The position numbers and the translations under genes were made by a program. From NCBI GenBank assembly GCA_021186555.1, contig JAJKFL010000237.1, positions 40,015,258 through 40,079,257 on the forward strand: a DNA stretch of 64,000 nt, read 5' to 3'. Below the pieces are notes generated by a model. That model ran no database searches and was not told where the DNA came from. It worked only from the letters and a program-made list of their open reading frames with translations. Shown here piece after piece: positions 44,302 through 55,600 of this stretch (its first letter is position 1; every line of letters begins with the position of its first letter). This stretch comes from Reticulitermes speratus. Taxonomy: Eukaryota; Arthropoda; Insecta; Blattodea; Rhinotermitidae.

Positions 44302-44575
44302 TGTCCCATGTCGTAGATTTACGGCATGTAAAAGAACCTTACGGGCATGAATAGAACTAGTAATGCCCGTCGGTAAAATTCAGCGGCCATTTCTCACCCA
44401 AGTCTCCTGACTGACTGCCAGATGGCTCTGGCAGTCACATCAGGATTGAGTGGAACTTGTGCGGTTAGTGGGCTGGTCACCCGCTACATCAACGCACATG
44501 ACCATAGAAACCTCCGAAATGAGGAGGCTTTGGCTCATCTCGGGCTGTAACGCCAATGGAAGAAGAAGAATATAT
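44302..44575 (+). mobile_element. SINE B copy 4, head missing
   Basis: Plus-strand body from CATGTCGTAGATTTACGGCA through CATTTCTCACCCAAGTCTCC to GGAGGCTTTGGCTCATCTCG and an AAGAAGAAGAATA tail. The tRNA-like head is absent (5' truncation, usual for reverse-transcribed inserts). More diverged than copies 1-3, hence older. Confidence 0.75.
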
Positions 44576-44924
44576 TTATTAAGTTCTATATATTAGAATT
44601 CTCCAGGTTCGAGGCTCCGGGAATAATAATCTTCATGACGTCCCATTTCTCTCAAAGCTAGAATTCGGTAATGGTCCGAACAAAACCAATATACAGCTCG
44701 GAAGAGACAATTCCTTCGCCAACATCTGAATAAAATTCAGTCGTGTAAATACTCAGCTAGCTTACCACAAAGGACAGATTTATCATTTCAAGTAGGACTA
44801 CAGTGGTAACTGCTTGCTTTAACTTTAAATGGCTATTTACTTTGTTCACAGAGTGTACTTACTGATTTTATTCATGAACCTGAGTTTTCATACCGGCTCG
44901 AAAATTCGTCTGTCATATTTATGG

Positions 44925-45475
44925 CAGAATACAGACACAGGGTGTTCGAGAATAGGGTGTTGAGGAACATATTTGGACCTAAGAGTCAGAAAGCTAGAAA
45001 AGATTGGCGATAATTACATAATGAGGAGGTTATGTTCCTCACCAATTATTATTCGGGTGATCATATTAAGGAAGACGAGATAGACGGGGCATGTGGCACG
45101 CGAGAGAGAAAAGAGAAATGCGTACAAAATTTTGATGGGAAACCCTGAAGGAAAAATGGACAAGATTGGCGATAATTACATAATGAGGAGGTTATGTTCC
45201 TCACCAATTATTATTCGGGTGATCATATTTTAAGGAAGACGAGATAGACGGGCCATGTGGCACGCGAGAGAGAAAAGAGAAATGCGTACAAAATTTTGAT
45301 GGGAAACCCTGAAGAAAAAAAGAAGATATACGCGTAGATGGGGGGATAAAGTTAGGACGGTTGTGGACTGGATTAATCTGGCTTACGACAGGGTTCCATA
45401 AAATGTGGCGAGTTTCCTGACTATCTGAGGAAGTGTTAGCTTCTGAACAAGGTTTCTGCTGCATGGAGTTACGTG
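44925..45475 (+). mobile_element. LINE A C-terminus with internal tandem duplication
   Basis: Reads R-V-F-E-N-R-V-L-R-N-I-F-G-P-K, then the N-E-E...W-A-G-H-V-A region and K-I-L-M-G-N-P-E-G, ending near the 3' UTR (TTTCTGCTGCATGGAGTTA). A segment of about 155 bp is present twice at 162-bp spacing (45001-45150 and 45163-45315), almost identical. Part of the C-terminus (the M-D-L...R-W-R block) is deleted. Followed by the long tetranucleotide tail. Confidence 0.85.
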
Positions 45476-45800
45476 TTAGTTAGTTAGTCACTTAGTTAGT
45501 CAGGTAATTAGTCAGTCAGTTAGTTAGTTAGTCAGTTAGTTAGTCAGTCAGTTAGTTACTTAGTTAGTTGGTCAGTCAGTCAGTTACTTAGTCAGTCAGT
45601 CAGTTAGTTAGTCAGTCAGTTAGTTACTTAGTCAGTCAGTTACTTAGTCAGTCAGTCAGTCAGTTAGTTAGTTAGTTAGTCAGTTAGTTACTTAGTTAGT
45701 TGGTCAGTCAGTCAGTTACTTAGTCAGTCAGTCAGTTAGTTAGTCAGTCAGTTAGTTACTTAGTCAGTCAGTCAGTTAGTTAGTTAGTTAGTTAGTCAGT
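45471..45800 (+). repeat. AGTT/AGTC microsatellite grown from the LINE A tail
   Basis: About 330 bp of TTAG/TCAG tetranucleotides directly after the LINE A 3' end, in the position and phase of the short AGTT tails of the other LINE A copies. A larger block (45525-45600 and 45680-45750) is repeated within it. Confidence 0.92.
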
Positions 45801-46344
45801 TCAGCTATTTGCAGAATAAAAACAGATTACCAGCTTTTATAAACAGAATTTACTGACTGGTCTTTGTAATGGACATGGCGATGTCTATGAGGCAGGAATT
45901 TAATTTATAATGCGATTTAGACCAAATTAAGGCTTCAGTTAGACACAATGAAGTCGCGGCAATGAAATAGAACTGAATTTGCATTGTGTGGATGCCGTGT
46001 GCAAAACACCTTCTGTGGTGCAAAGACTTCTAACTGCCCTCGTCGCACGATCAGTCACCGTAAAGCACGAACAGTGGAACAAAGGACACAGGATCACAAA
46101 CTGCTCTCCTGTTGTCCTGTCATTAGATATGAACAGGACACAGACCAGCGAATGCAGAAATACTGCACCAGAAACTGCCTGCCTTTTAAAACCCGGAGGA
46201 CGCTGACGAGATGCATCAGCTGTTTCAGACTTTGCAACAAGCTTGCTCAGCGGTACAGCCTAAGTCCGGAAGTATGTAGGCCTGAATTTGAACTAACAAC
46301 TAACTAACTAGCTGACTGACTGACTAACCAACCAAACACGCAAG
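45801..46344. other. No gene recognised
   Basis: Overlapping frames at 45979-46307 (75 and 107 codons) have no recognised domain. A CTAA/CTGA run at 46298-46330 may be an isolated LINE A-type tail on the minus strand. Confidence 0.35.
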
Positions 46345-46526
46345 TAGAACCCGGTTATAACGACATCGGTTTATACGACACCTCGTCTATAACGTCAGAT
46401 ATTCTGTGGTACCAATTAATTCCTCACTGTTAACCGTAACATTATACTCCTCGGTTATAACGACACTCGTTTATAACGACACACAATATTCAGTCCCATT
46501 CATGACGTCATAACCGAGTTCGACTA
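46345..46526 (+). mobile_element. MITE family P, copy 6
   Basis: From TAGAACCCGGTTATAACGAC to GTCATAACCGAGTTCGACTA, ~180 bp, one internal unit only. This is the cleanest single-unit copy and the reference for what the 29307 element looked like before expansion. Confidence 0.88.
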
Positions 46527-46604
46527 TATTTATCTTGCTAGTTCACTGTGTGAAGGTAAAGTTGCCCCTCTGCACATAATTAGGATATATTGTGGGAATC
46601 AAGG

Positions 46605-46866
46605 TATTTTTTCTAATGGCTCGACAGCCCCTTTGGGGCCTAGGCCTCCTCATTATCGAGGCTTCACGATCACACTCAGACACACCACACTCGGTAGGAC
46701 TCCTCTGTACGAGTGATCAGCCCGTCGCACAGACCTCTACCTGACAACACACAACACTCACAACAGACAGACATACATGCCCCCGGCGGAAATCGAACCC
46801 ACAACCCCATCAAGCGAGTAGCCGCAGACCCACGTCTTAGACCGCGCGGCCACTGGGATCGGCGGT
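46605..46866 (-). mobile_element. SINE A, full length
   Basis: Minus strand: head GCCGATCCCAGTGGCCGCG, eroded B box (GGGTTCGATTTCC), a single body unit and the 3' end GGCCCCAAAGGGGCTGTCG, ~262 bp. No internal tandem repeat, in contrast to 12190-12752. Confidence 0.88.
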
Positions 46867-46869
46867 AAT

Positions 46870-47080
46870 CACGGTATAGCTACATTAATTCATAACCTTG
46901 GCATTAGAGGTGAAAGGTCATCTTTACGCTCCGGCCACTTTAACCCCGAGTAAGGTTCCACAGTTACCCATTGAATACGTGGCTAGGTGTTTCGCAGTGC
47001 CGGTCTGGATTCGAAACAAGATCCATCGGCTGTCAAGCCCGTAGCCTATTCACTATATCGACTGAGCTATTCCAGCTCCA
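46870..47080 (-). mobile_element. SINE E, diverged
   Basis: Minus-strand head GGAATAGCTCAGTCGATATA with a B-box-like TGTTTCGAATCCAG, then CCACTTTAACCCCGAG-type body in reverse. The 3' end abuts SINE A. Confidence 0.65.
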
Positions 47081-47179
47081 TTTGTCCACATAACCAACTT
47101 GAATTTAACATATGCGATACGCATCTGAAGATTACACTCTCCTTGACTGTGACAACGTGTAGTTTGGCAGTACCTGGTA

Positions 47180-47290
47180 CCTGATATATATCATCAGGTG
47201 AATGCCCTGAAGATGGAGACAGCGTCTACCTACGAAACGTTTGTTACTTTCAACCAAAACACAAGGCGTCACATCCCGCAAGAATTTATG
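47180..47290 (+). repeat. CTGAAGATGG...CGAAACG motif unit
   Basis: CCCTGAAGATGGAGACAGCG, TCTACCTACGAAACG and, downstream, AAAACACAAGGCGTCACATC: the clearest single match to the tandem units at 310-605. It could fold as GGAGAC...GTCTACC with a bulge. Confidence 0.6.
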
Positions 47291-47550
47291 ACCTTTGTAC
47301 CCAGTGTCTTCAGAAATGTGTCAAGGTATCTAACGACCAAAGCAACTGTGCCACTAAGCACCAGGTTACCGCACATTGAATGTTCAACTAATTACATAAG
47401 TAAAAACCAATTAGGCGACATGCAGCCAACATCAGTTCGTATCTACTTGACTACATGCCTATATTAACTCCATGGCTATACAGTTACAGCAGCCGTTCAC
47501 AAACTTTTATGTGTGTGACCTTGAAGTACCAAACGGTATGCGACCAGCGT

Positions 47551-48732
47551 CCCTACCGTGGTAACGGCAATAGTCAGTGACATTTACTGTAAATGAACTG
47601 ATACTAGTGCCTTTTGTTGAACACTACATAACAGCATAACACAGCGGTACATGTGTGTGACCGTACTGTGGTAACGGCAATAGTCAGTGACATTTACTGT
47701 AAATGAACTAACACTAATGTCTTTTGTTGAACACTACATAACAGCATAACACAGCGGTACATGTGTGTGACCGTACTGTGGTAACGGCAATAGTCAGTGA
47801 TATTTACTGTAAATGAACTAACACTAATGTCTTTTGTTGAACACTACATAACAGCATAACACAGCGGTACATGTGTGTGACCGTACTGTGGTAACGGCAA
47901 TAGTCAGTGATATTTATTGTAAATGAACTGATACTAGTGCCTTTTGTTGAACACTACATAACAGCATAACACAGCGGTACATGTGTGTGACCGTACTGTG
48001 GTAACGGCAATAGTCAGTGACATTTACTGTAAATGAACTAACACTAATGTCTTTTGTTGAACACTACATAACAGCATAACACAGCGGTACATGTGTGTGA
48101 CCGTACTGTGGTAACGGCAATAGTCAGTGACATTTACTGTAAATGAACTAACACTAATGCCTTTTGTTGAACACTACATAACAGCATAACACAGCGGTAC
48201 ATGTGTGTGACCGTACTGTGGTAACGGCAATAGTCAGTGACATTTACTGTAAATGAACTAACACTAATGCCTTTCGTTGAACACTACATAACAGCATAAC
48301 ACAGCGGTACATGTGTGTGACCGTACTGTGGTAACGGCAATAGTCAGTGACATTTACTGTAAATGAACTAACACTAATGTCTTTTGTTGAACACTACATA
48401 ACAGCATAACACAGCGGTACATGTGTGTGACCGTACTGTGGTAACGGCAATAGTCAGTGACATTTACTGTAAATGAACTAACACTAATGCCTTTTGTTGA
48501 ACACTACATAACAGCATAACACAGCGGTACATGTGTGTGACCGTACTGTGGTAACGGCAATAGTCAGTGATATTTACTGTAAATGAACTAACACTAATGC
48601 CTTTTGTTGAACACTACATAACAGCATAACACAGCGGTACATGTGTGTGACCGTACTGTGGTAACGGCAATAGTCAGTGATATTTACTGTAAATGAACTA
48701 ACACTAATGCCTTTTGTTGAACACTACATAAC
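47551..48732 (+). repeat. Satellite S9, 110-bp units
   Basis: Eleven units at exact 110-bp spacing (CCGTACTGTGGTAACGGCAA at 47661, 47771, 47881 and so on). Each unit contains CAGCGGTACATGTGTGTGAC, which resembles the hAT-like left tip at 47490 (CAGCCGTTCAC...ATGTGTGTGAC), so the unit probably includes the element's own terminus. Very few differences between units (ACTAAC/ACTGAT, CATTT/TATTT). Confidence 0.93.
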
Positions 48733-49493
48733 ATTGGCACTTAAAGGTAAAGCAATCCCATTACAGGCCTGGACAGGCCCTTAGGGTTCCAGGAGGTTGA
48801 GGCTCACAGATTTCCAGACAATCGGCACATGAAGGTGGTAAGGTTGTCAGCCCTACGCACCGGTCGCCGTTACTCCCCAGGAAATATTCCTGGTACTCAT
48901 TTCTGTTAGAAGCTGAGTCGACCCCAGGGCCATAGTGCGGCCGGAAGGATAATAATAATAATAATAATAATAATAACCATGGCTCAACAGCCCTATATGG
49001 ACTCAGGCCTACTCTTTCCGAGGTTACTAGGTCGTGCGCATTCGTGGCAGTTGGTGACTGGCCAACTGGCCGCGCTGCTGTTCTATCGATCCTGATGTGA
49101 CCGCCAGAGCCATCTGGCAGGCAGTCAGGAGACTTGGGTAAGAAATGACCACAATTTAGCTTACGAAACATCTCAATCCATGCCCGTAAGGTTCCTTTAC
49201 ATGCCGTAAATCTACGACATGGGACCGACGGCTTTACTTCCCCTCCGAAGGAAGTTGTGTTACGGATTTTTATCACCATTAAAAATCCATCGACCTCGGT
49301 CGGGATCGAACCCGCGAACCTTGGGTCCAATGGCGAGCACGCTAACCACTAGTCCACCGAGGTCAACGGCCGGAAGGATTATGTCAATGAAAAATTGCAA
49401 TGACACCATCGGGAATCGAACCCGCGACCTTCCTACTTGTAGCGCAGTGCCTCAACCAACTGCGCCACCGCGTGCCTCACACATTGCCACTTA
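48731..49493 (-). mobile_element. SINE C copy 2, split by SINE B
   Basis: ACATTGGCACTTA (48731-48743) and ACATTGCCACTTA (49481-49493) are a 13-bp target duplication with one mismatch. Between them on the minus strand lies SINE C: head GGCACGCGGTGGCGCAGTTG, B box GCGGGTTCGATTCCC, body, and 3' end GGATTGCTTTACCTTTAA. SINE B interrupts at 48951-49366. Confidence 0.93.
48938..49379 (-). mobile_element. SINE B copy 3, inserted in SINE C
   Basis: CGGCCGGAAGGAT is duplicated at 48938-48950 and 49367-49379 (13 bp, perfect), and belongs to SINE C. The insert is a full SINE B (head with GACTAGTGGTTAGCGTGCTC and CGGGTTCGATCCC; ATT tail at 48951-48976). Confidence 0.95.
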
Positions 49494-49839
49494 CTAAGAA
49501 AATATTAAATTCTTAATGTTACTTGTCAAATCCAATATTTTCTGGCGCAATATTAAATACGCAAAACACGCAATTAACAAATCTTTATTTAAATAACTGC
49601 GCCGGTTAGACAAATCGTTTGCTGCTAAATAAAAATTTGTGAAATACTGAACATTGCTCCAGTGTGCTTAAAATTAATAAACACAGATTCAATTAATTAA
49701 ATTTTCTCTATAATTCTGTTTGAATTTAGATACAAAATTTTGATTATTTTTTTTTTCATAATTATCGAGTTCTCCATAAAACCCTGTCGCGACCCTGATT
49801 TGGTTCGCGACCTGAGGTTGCGAACCACTGAATTACGCA

Positions 49840-50424
49840 CTTAGTAGCATTACAAATACAACTGCATTTAATATCTCTCCGGACTACTTCAATTTCACAA
49901 CATATTTGGCTGAATAATTCTTCCCAAAGCAATTCTTCCTTCGGACTCATTCACGTATGTTGCTTTTAACCGATTTCGGCAAATCCTGCCGAGTAATAAA
50001 TTGCACTCGGAAAGGAATTTCACATGTAACAGTTGTGACCGTTTTTTAACTTATCCGACCGAACTGCGAAGCACTCTCTCGGAAAGCCACGATAAAACCA
50101 TTCCATTGCAGCTGCACAATATTGGAACCGAACACACATTGATAACGCCACTTCCTGTTCCGGAGTATCGGTTATCATTAGCTGCCGATAGATAGCGCGT
50201 TCATCGGCGAACTCATTCCTTAAACGTGCCTCAACTTAGGACTACATTTACATCGTTTTATGAACTGTAATAACGAGGATCCAGGTCTTCTGCGATGTAT
50301 ACCTGTGTCCTTACGTGTCCTTAAGTTTATCTTCAAGGGCTAAGGACTCTAACAATAATGCCAAACGGAGGAGACAGGTGTATATAGGTATATAGGTCTG
50401 CTGGTCTATAGACCTACAGGCTTA
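49840..50424. other. No feature recognised
   Basis: Short frames only (for example 50001-50195); no domain or repeat match. Confidence 0.35.
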
Positions 50425-50600
50425 TACGAGATATCACTGATGTTTCAGGACTTTTTCCATAGTCACTGATCACACAGACACGACGTTTCGAGAGCAGAAT
50501 GCTTTCGTCTTAAGGTGCTTTCGAAACGTCGTGTCTGTGTGATCAGTGACTACGGAAAAAAAATCCTAAAACACATCAGTGATATCTCGCATATTTCATA
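50425..50600. mobile_element. Foldback element, ~75-bp arms
   Basis: The left arm (50426-50497: GATATCACTGATGTTTCAGG to CACAGACACGACGTTTCGAG) and right arm (50519-50597) are inverted copies around a 20-base loop containing TTTCGTCTTAAGGTGC. The arm tips carry the CGAAACGTCG box. Same general design as 8950-9360 and 51845-52075. Confidence 0.8.
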
Positions 50601-50627
50601 AACCTGTAGAGAGTTAAAATCTGCGGT

Positions 50628-50682
50628 ATTCTGGGATATTACGCCGTGTAATATCCCAGAAGAGAGCAGATTTCGTCAACAT
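50628..50682. repeat. Short palindrome of foldback ends
   Basis: ATTCTGGGATATTACGCCG meets CGTGTAATATCCCAGAAGA with almost no spacer. The blocks are the outer ends of the elements at 51845-52075 and 63765-63905, brought together as if the interior were deleted. Confidence 0.7.
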
Positions 50683-50815
50683 CGCGGAGGAAGCCTGATA
50701 TCAACTGTAGACAGTTGAGTACTACATACGTACCTTATTTGTAATTACAGCTCTATAGGAAAATAAGCCAAGACAGTTTAAAACCCTTTGAAGACTAAAA
50801 TCAATATACATTATA

Positions 50816-50893
50816 CAGAGTATACACAAAATAATGGTGCGGTTTCAATAGTTTTCACTATTGAAACCGCACCATTATTTTGTGTATACTCTG
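50816..50893. mobile_element. Palindromic mariner-type MITE, copy 4
   Basis: 78 bp; ends CAGAGTATACACAAAATAAT / TTTTGTGTATACTCTG differ from the other copies by matching changes in both arms (GAGTATAC for GGGCATAC). Left neighbour TA, right AA. Confidence 0.9.
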
Positions 50894-50899
50894 AATACA

Positions 50900-51100
50900 C
50901 AAAGATTCAATTCGTACCTCATACAGAAACACGGCTTCCACTAATAATGTCAATCCATTAACGCTGTATAGGGAAATGAAAAGATATTTATTGTTAAGAA
51001 TCATACAAAACATATAAACAAGCTATGTGGGCATAATGCAGAGTTTAAATGTTAAGTAAGGTGGTACGTATAGTTACCACTGGGCTTTAAAGGTTTTTAA
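50900..51100 (+). mobile_element. Dispersed S1-related element, near-complete single copy
   Basis: TTCGTACCTCATACAGAAAC, AACGCTGTATAGGGAAATGA, AAGCTATGTGGGCATAATGC and GTATAGTTACCACTGGGCTT follow the order of a 213-bp S1 unit with ~25% change. It suggests that the long S1 unit is the ancestral dispersed element and the 114-bp unit a deletion form. Confidence 0.75.
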
Positions 51101-51542
51101 CTATGACATAACTGCTTATAGATATATAAATTCGAGGGAAGAGAATCAATTAGGAGCATTTCGAAAGGGCAGTTAAAACTTGTACCGTAATTATAAGAAT
51201 TTGGCAACGAGAATTACAGTGAGGGAGATGACAAACTGGTTTGTGGCCCAAATTCTTATTTCTGCACTCCGGCATTGAACTGCAGTGGTGGACTGTCTCT
51301 ATTCATATTCCATAAAAAGATGGTTGCTTCTCACGATGAGCTTCCTAACAGTCCGACTCGTTCGTACAGGACACTGTAAATACAGTAACCTCGATGAATG
51401 AAGATACAGGATTGAACAAACAGACTTTCTGGCACCACAACGAAAGGACAATACCGCCAATACCAAAGGCAGCCATTAAATAGAGCCTGAGCCTATTCCC
51501 TTAACTTTTTCTCTCTTTTATTTTCTTCTTCTTCTTATTCTT
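51101..51542. other. No feature recognised
   Basis: No domain or repeat match. A CTT-rich run at 51510-51545 is the tail of the SINE A that follows (minus strand). Confidence 0.35.
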
Positions 51543-51797
51543 CAATGGCTCGACAGCCCCTTGGGGGCCTAGGCCGCCTCATTTTTCGAGGCTTCACGAT
51601 CACACTTTTTAGACACACCACACTCGGTAGGACTCCTCTGGAAGAGTAATCAGCCCGTCGCAGAGACCTCTACCTGACAACACACAACACTCACAACATA
51701 CAGACATCCATGCCCCCGGTGGGATTCGAACCCGCAATCCCAGCAAGCGAACGGCCGCAGATCGACGCCTTAGACCGCGCGGGCACTGGGATCGGCA
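51543..51797 (-). mobile_element. SINE A, full length
   Basis: Minus strand: head GCCGATCCCAGTGCCCGCG, B box GCGGGTTCGAATCCC, single body unit, 3' end GGCCTAGGCCCCCAAGGGGC and an AAGAAG tail. ~255 bp. Confidence 0.9.
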
Positions 51798-51844
51798 ATG
51801 TAATATTAACATCCGTTATTTCAGGCTTCCGCCGTGTGGTTGAA

Positions 51845-52075
51845 ATCTGCGTTCTTCTGGGATATTACGTAGCGTCGAGTGGTAATTGTTGACAGACGTT
51901 TCGGAACTACGTATCGGCCCCATATTCAAGGGACAAGAAGTCCAAAAAGTAGAAGAAATTTTTTTTCTTCTTGGACTTCTTAATCCTTGAATATGGGGCC
52001 GATACGTTGTTCCGAAACGTCAGTAAAGCATTACCACTCGACACTGCGTAATATCCCAGAAGAGCGTAGATCTCT
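51845..52075. mobile_element. Foldback element with ~105-bp arms
   Basis: Outer ends TTCTGGGATATTACG and CGTAATATCCCAGAA; inner blocks CGAGTGGTAAT / ATTACCACTCGAC, GACGTTTCGGAAC / GTTCCGAAACGTC and GGCCCCATATTCAAGG / CCTTGAATATGGGGCC; loop of T-rich sequence near 51955-51968. Arms differ by small indels. No coding sequence. Confidence 0.85.
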
Positions 52076-52659
52076 TAATACTAACATGTTACTGTCATAT
52101 CCTTTTTAGTCCTGTAGCCGATTCAGAACAGATTTTTTCATCAAAATTTTCTATTCATTCCCTTTCACCTCATCTTATCCACATGTCCAGCCAATCACAG
52201 TCCGCTTGATCTTACTCTCTTAACAATACTGGCTGACATGTTGAAGAACACCAAAGACCTTTCTGTACTGCTTGAATCAGCATGAGGTCACTCCATACTC
52301 TACATCATTATCACACGTACACTTATACTTTACAAATACCCTTGTGTGAGTGTGTTAGTGAGTGAGTCACAAGATGGTTTCTATGGCAAAAACCCGTTAC
52401 CAAATTGTGCGTTCTCTGTGACGTACGCGCTCTTGGCGATGAAACATTCTCATACTTGAGGCAGACTGTACACAGCATAGTGACGTGTGCGCTGAGGCTG
52501 AAGAAACAGCTGAGCATTCAGCTTCTAATATAATAGGGCAAACAGATGGCAGCACTCAGGCGGTGGACTTAACGTTTGGGGTGACGTTAGAACAAATACA
52601 CGAACAATGAAAGAGGCCCTGTAATAAAGCGGGGATATTATGGTAGCCCTTGAAACAAC
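52076..52659. other. No gene recognised
   Basis: A 64-codon minus-strand frame (52517-52323) shows nothing recognisable. GT-rich patch at 52340-52365. Confidence 0.35.
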
Positions 52660-55600
52660 GGGCACGTGGCTAGTATATTTATGTCACTGAAGTCTATTTG
52701 TAGACGTTACAACATGCGTGACAGGTGTACAGGGTGTTTCACAAGTTTTTCGGCAACAGCAACAATATACTACACGAAATCAGAGCAGTGCTTTGTAGAC
52801 CTACAGACAGTGAAGACTTCGCTTGCTATTTTTGTCACTGAAGTCTATTCGTAGACGTTACAACATGCGTGGTAGGTGTACAGGGTGTTTCACAAGTTGA
52901 TTCGGCAACAGCAACAATATACTACACGAAATCAGAGCAGTGCTTTGTAGACATAAACACAGTGAAGAGTTCGCTTGCTATTTTTGTCACTGAAGTCTAT
53001 TCGTAGACGTTACAACATGCGTGGTAGGTGTACAGGATGTTTCACAAGTTGATTCGGCAACAGCAACAATATACTACACGAAATCAGAGCAGTGCTTTGT
53101 AGACATAAACACAGTGAAGAGTTCGCTTGCTATTTTTGTCACTGAAGTCTATTCGTAGACGTTACAACATGCGTGGTAGGTGTACAGGGTGTTTCACAAG
53201 TTGCTACGGCAACAGCAACAATATACTACACGAAATCAGAGCAGTGCTTTGTAGACATATACACAGTGAAGAGTTCGCTTGCTATTTTTGTCACTGAAGT
53301 CTATTCGTAGACGTTACAACATGCGTGGTAGGTGTACAGAGTGTTTCACAAGTTGATTCGGCAACAGCAACAATATACTACACGAAATCAGAGCAGTGCT
53401 TTGTAGATATATACACAGTGAAGAGTTCGCTTGCTATTTTTGTCACTGAAGTCTATTCGTAGACGTTACAACATGCGTGGTAGGTGCACAGGGTGTTTCA
53501 CAAGTTGATTCGGCAACAGCAACAATATACTACACGAAATCAGAGCAGTACTTTGTAGACATATACACAGTGAAGAGTTCGCTTGCTATTTTTGTCACTG
53601 AAGTCTATTCGTAGACGTTACAACATGCGTGGTAGGTGTACAGGGTGTTTCACACGTTTTTTCGGCAACAGCAACAATATACTACACGAAATCAGAGCAG
53701 TGCTTTGTAGACATAAACAGAGTGAAGAGTTCGCTTGCTATTTTTGTCACTGAAGTCTATTCGTAGACGTTACAACATGCGTGGTAGGTGTACAGGGTGT
53801 TTCACAAGTTGCTACGGCAACAGCAACAATATACTACACGAAATCAGAGCAGTGCTTTGTAGACATATACACAGTGAAGAGTTCGCTTGCTATTTTTGTC
53901 ACTGAAGTCTATTCGTAGACGTTACAACATGCGTGGTAGGTGTACAGGGTGTTTCACAAGTTGCTACGGCAACAGCAACAATATACTACACGAAATCAGA
54001 GCAGTGCTTTGTAGACATATACACAGTGAAGAGTTCGCTTGCTATTTTTGTCACTGAAGTCTATTCGTAGACGTTACAACATGCGTGGTAGGTGTACAGG
54101 GTGTTTCACAAGTTTTTCGGCAACAGCAACAATATACTACACGAAATCAGAGCAGTGCTTTGTAGACATATACACAGTGAAGAGTTCGCTTGCTATTTTT
54201 GTCACTGAAGTCTATTCGTAGACGTTACAACATGCGTGGTAGGTGTACAGGGTGTTTCACAAGTTGCTACGGCAACAGCAACAATATACTACACGAAATC
54301 AGAGCAGTGCTTTGTAGACCTATAGACAGTGAAGAGTTCGCTTGCTATTTATGTCACTGACGTCTATTTGTAGACGTTACAACATGCGTGGTAGGTGTAC
54401 AGGGTGTTTCACAAGTTGCTACGGCAACAGCAACAATATACTACACGAAATCAGAGCAGTACTTTGTAGACCTACAGACAGTGAAGAGTTCACTTGCTAT
54501 TTATGTCACTGACGTCTATTCGTAGACGTTACAACATGCGTGGTAGGTGCACAGGGTGTTTCACAAGTTTTTCGGCAACAGCAACAATATACTACACGAA
54601 ATCAGAGCAGTGCTTTGTAGACCTATAGACAGTGAAGAGTTCGCTTGCTATTTATGTCACTGACGTCTATTTGTAGACGTTACAACATGCGTGGTAGGTG
54701 TACAGGGTGTTTCACAAGTTGCTACGGCAACAGCAACAATATACTACACGAAATCAGAGCAGTACTTTGTAGACCTACAGACAGTGAAGAGTTCACTTGC
54801 TATTTATGTCACTGACGTCTATTCGTAGACGTTACAACATGCGTGGTAGGTGCACAGGGTGTTTCACAAGTTTTTCGGCAACAGCAACAATATACTACAC
54901 GAAATCAGAGCAGTGCTTTGTAGACCTATAGACAGTGAAGAGTTCGCTTGCTATTTATGTCACTGAAGTCTATTCGTAGACGTTACAGCATGCGTGGTAG
55001 GTGTACAGGGTGTTTCACACGTTTTTCGGCAACAGCAACAATATACTACACGAAATCAGAGCAGTGCTTTGTAGACATATACACAGTGAAGAGTTCGCTT
55101 GCTATTTTTGTCACTGAAGTCTATTCGTAGACGTTACAACATGCGTGGTAGGTGTACAGGGTGTTTCACAAGTTGCTACGGCAACAGCAACAATATACTA
55201 CACGAAATCAGAGCAGTGCTTTGTAGACCTATAGACAGTGAAGAGTTCGCTTGCTATTTATGTCACTGAAGTCTATTCGTAGACGTTACAACATGCGTGG
55301 TAGGTGTACAGGGTGTTTCACAAGTTTTTCGGCAACAGCAACAATATACTACACGAAATCAGAGCAGTGCTTTGTAGACCTACAGACAGTGAAGAGTTCG
55401 CTTGCTATTTATGTCACTGACGTCTATTTGTAGACGTTACAACATGCGTGGTAGGTGTACAGGGTGTTTCACACGTTTTTCGGCAACAGCAACAATATAC
55501 TACACGAAATCAGAGCAGTGCTTTGTAGACATATAGACAGTGAAGAGTTCGCTTGCTATTTATGTCACTGACGTCTATTTGTACACGTTACAACATGCGT

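Larger units (their letters stand above)
47490..49830. mobile_element. hAT-like element enclosing satellite S9 and nested SINEs
   Basis: The left tip CAGCCGTTCACAAACTTTTA and right tip (minus strand) CAGTGGTTCGCAACCTCAGG resemble hAT-type ends (CAGNGGTTCTCAACC), and TCGCGACC-type subterminal sequence is present at both. Flanking octamers AGTTACAG (47482-47489) and AATTACGC (49831-49838) agree at 5 of 8 positions, as a decayed 8-bp duplication might. Contents in order: S9 array, SINE C split by SINE B, then AT-rich sequence. No transposase seen. Confidence 0.6.

Noticed and set aside
48761-49330. 189-codon minus-strand frame
   Set aside because: It runs across the nested SINE B and SINE C; no independent coding support.
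51609-51812. 67-codon minus-strand frame with a plausible-looking protein
   Set aside because: It lies wholly in SINE A; similar spurious frames occur in the other SINE A copies.
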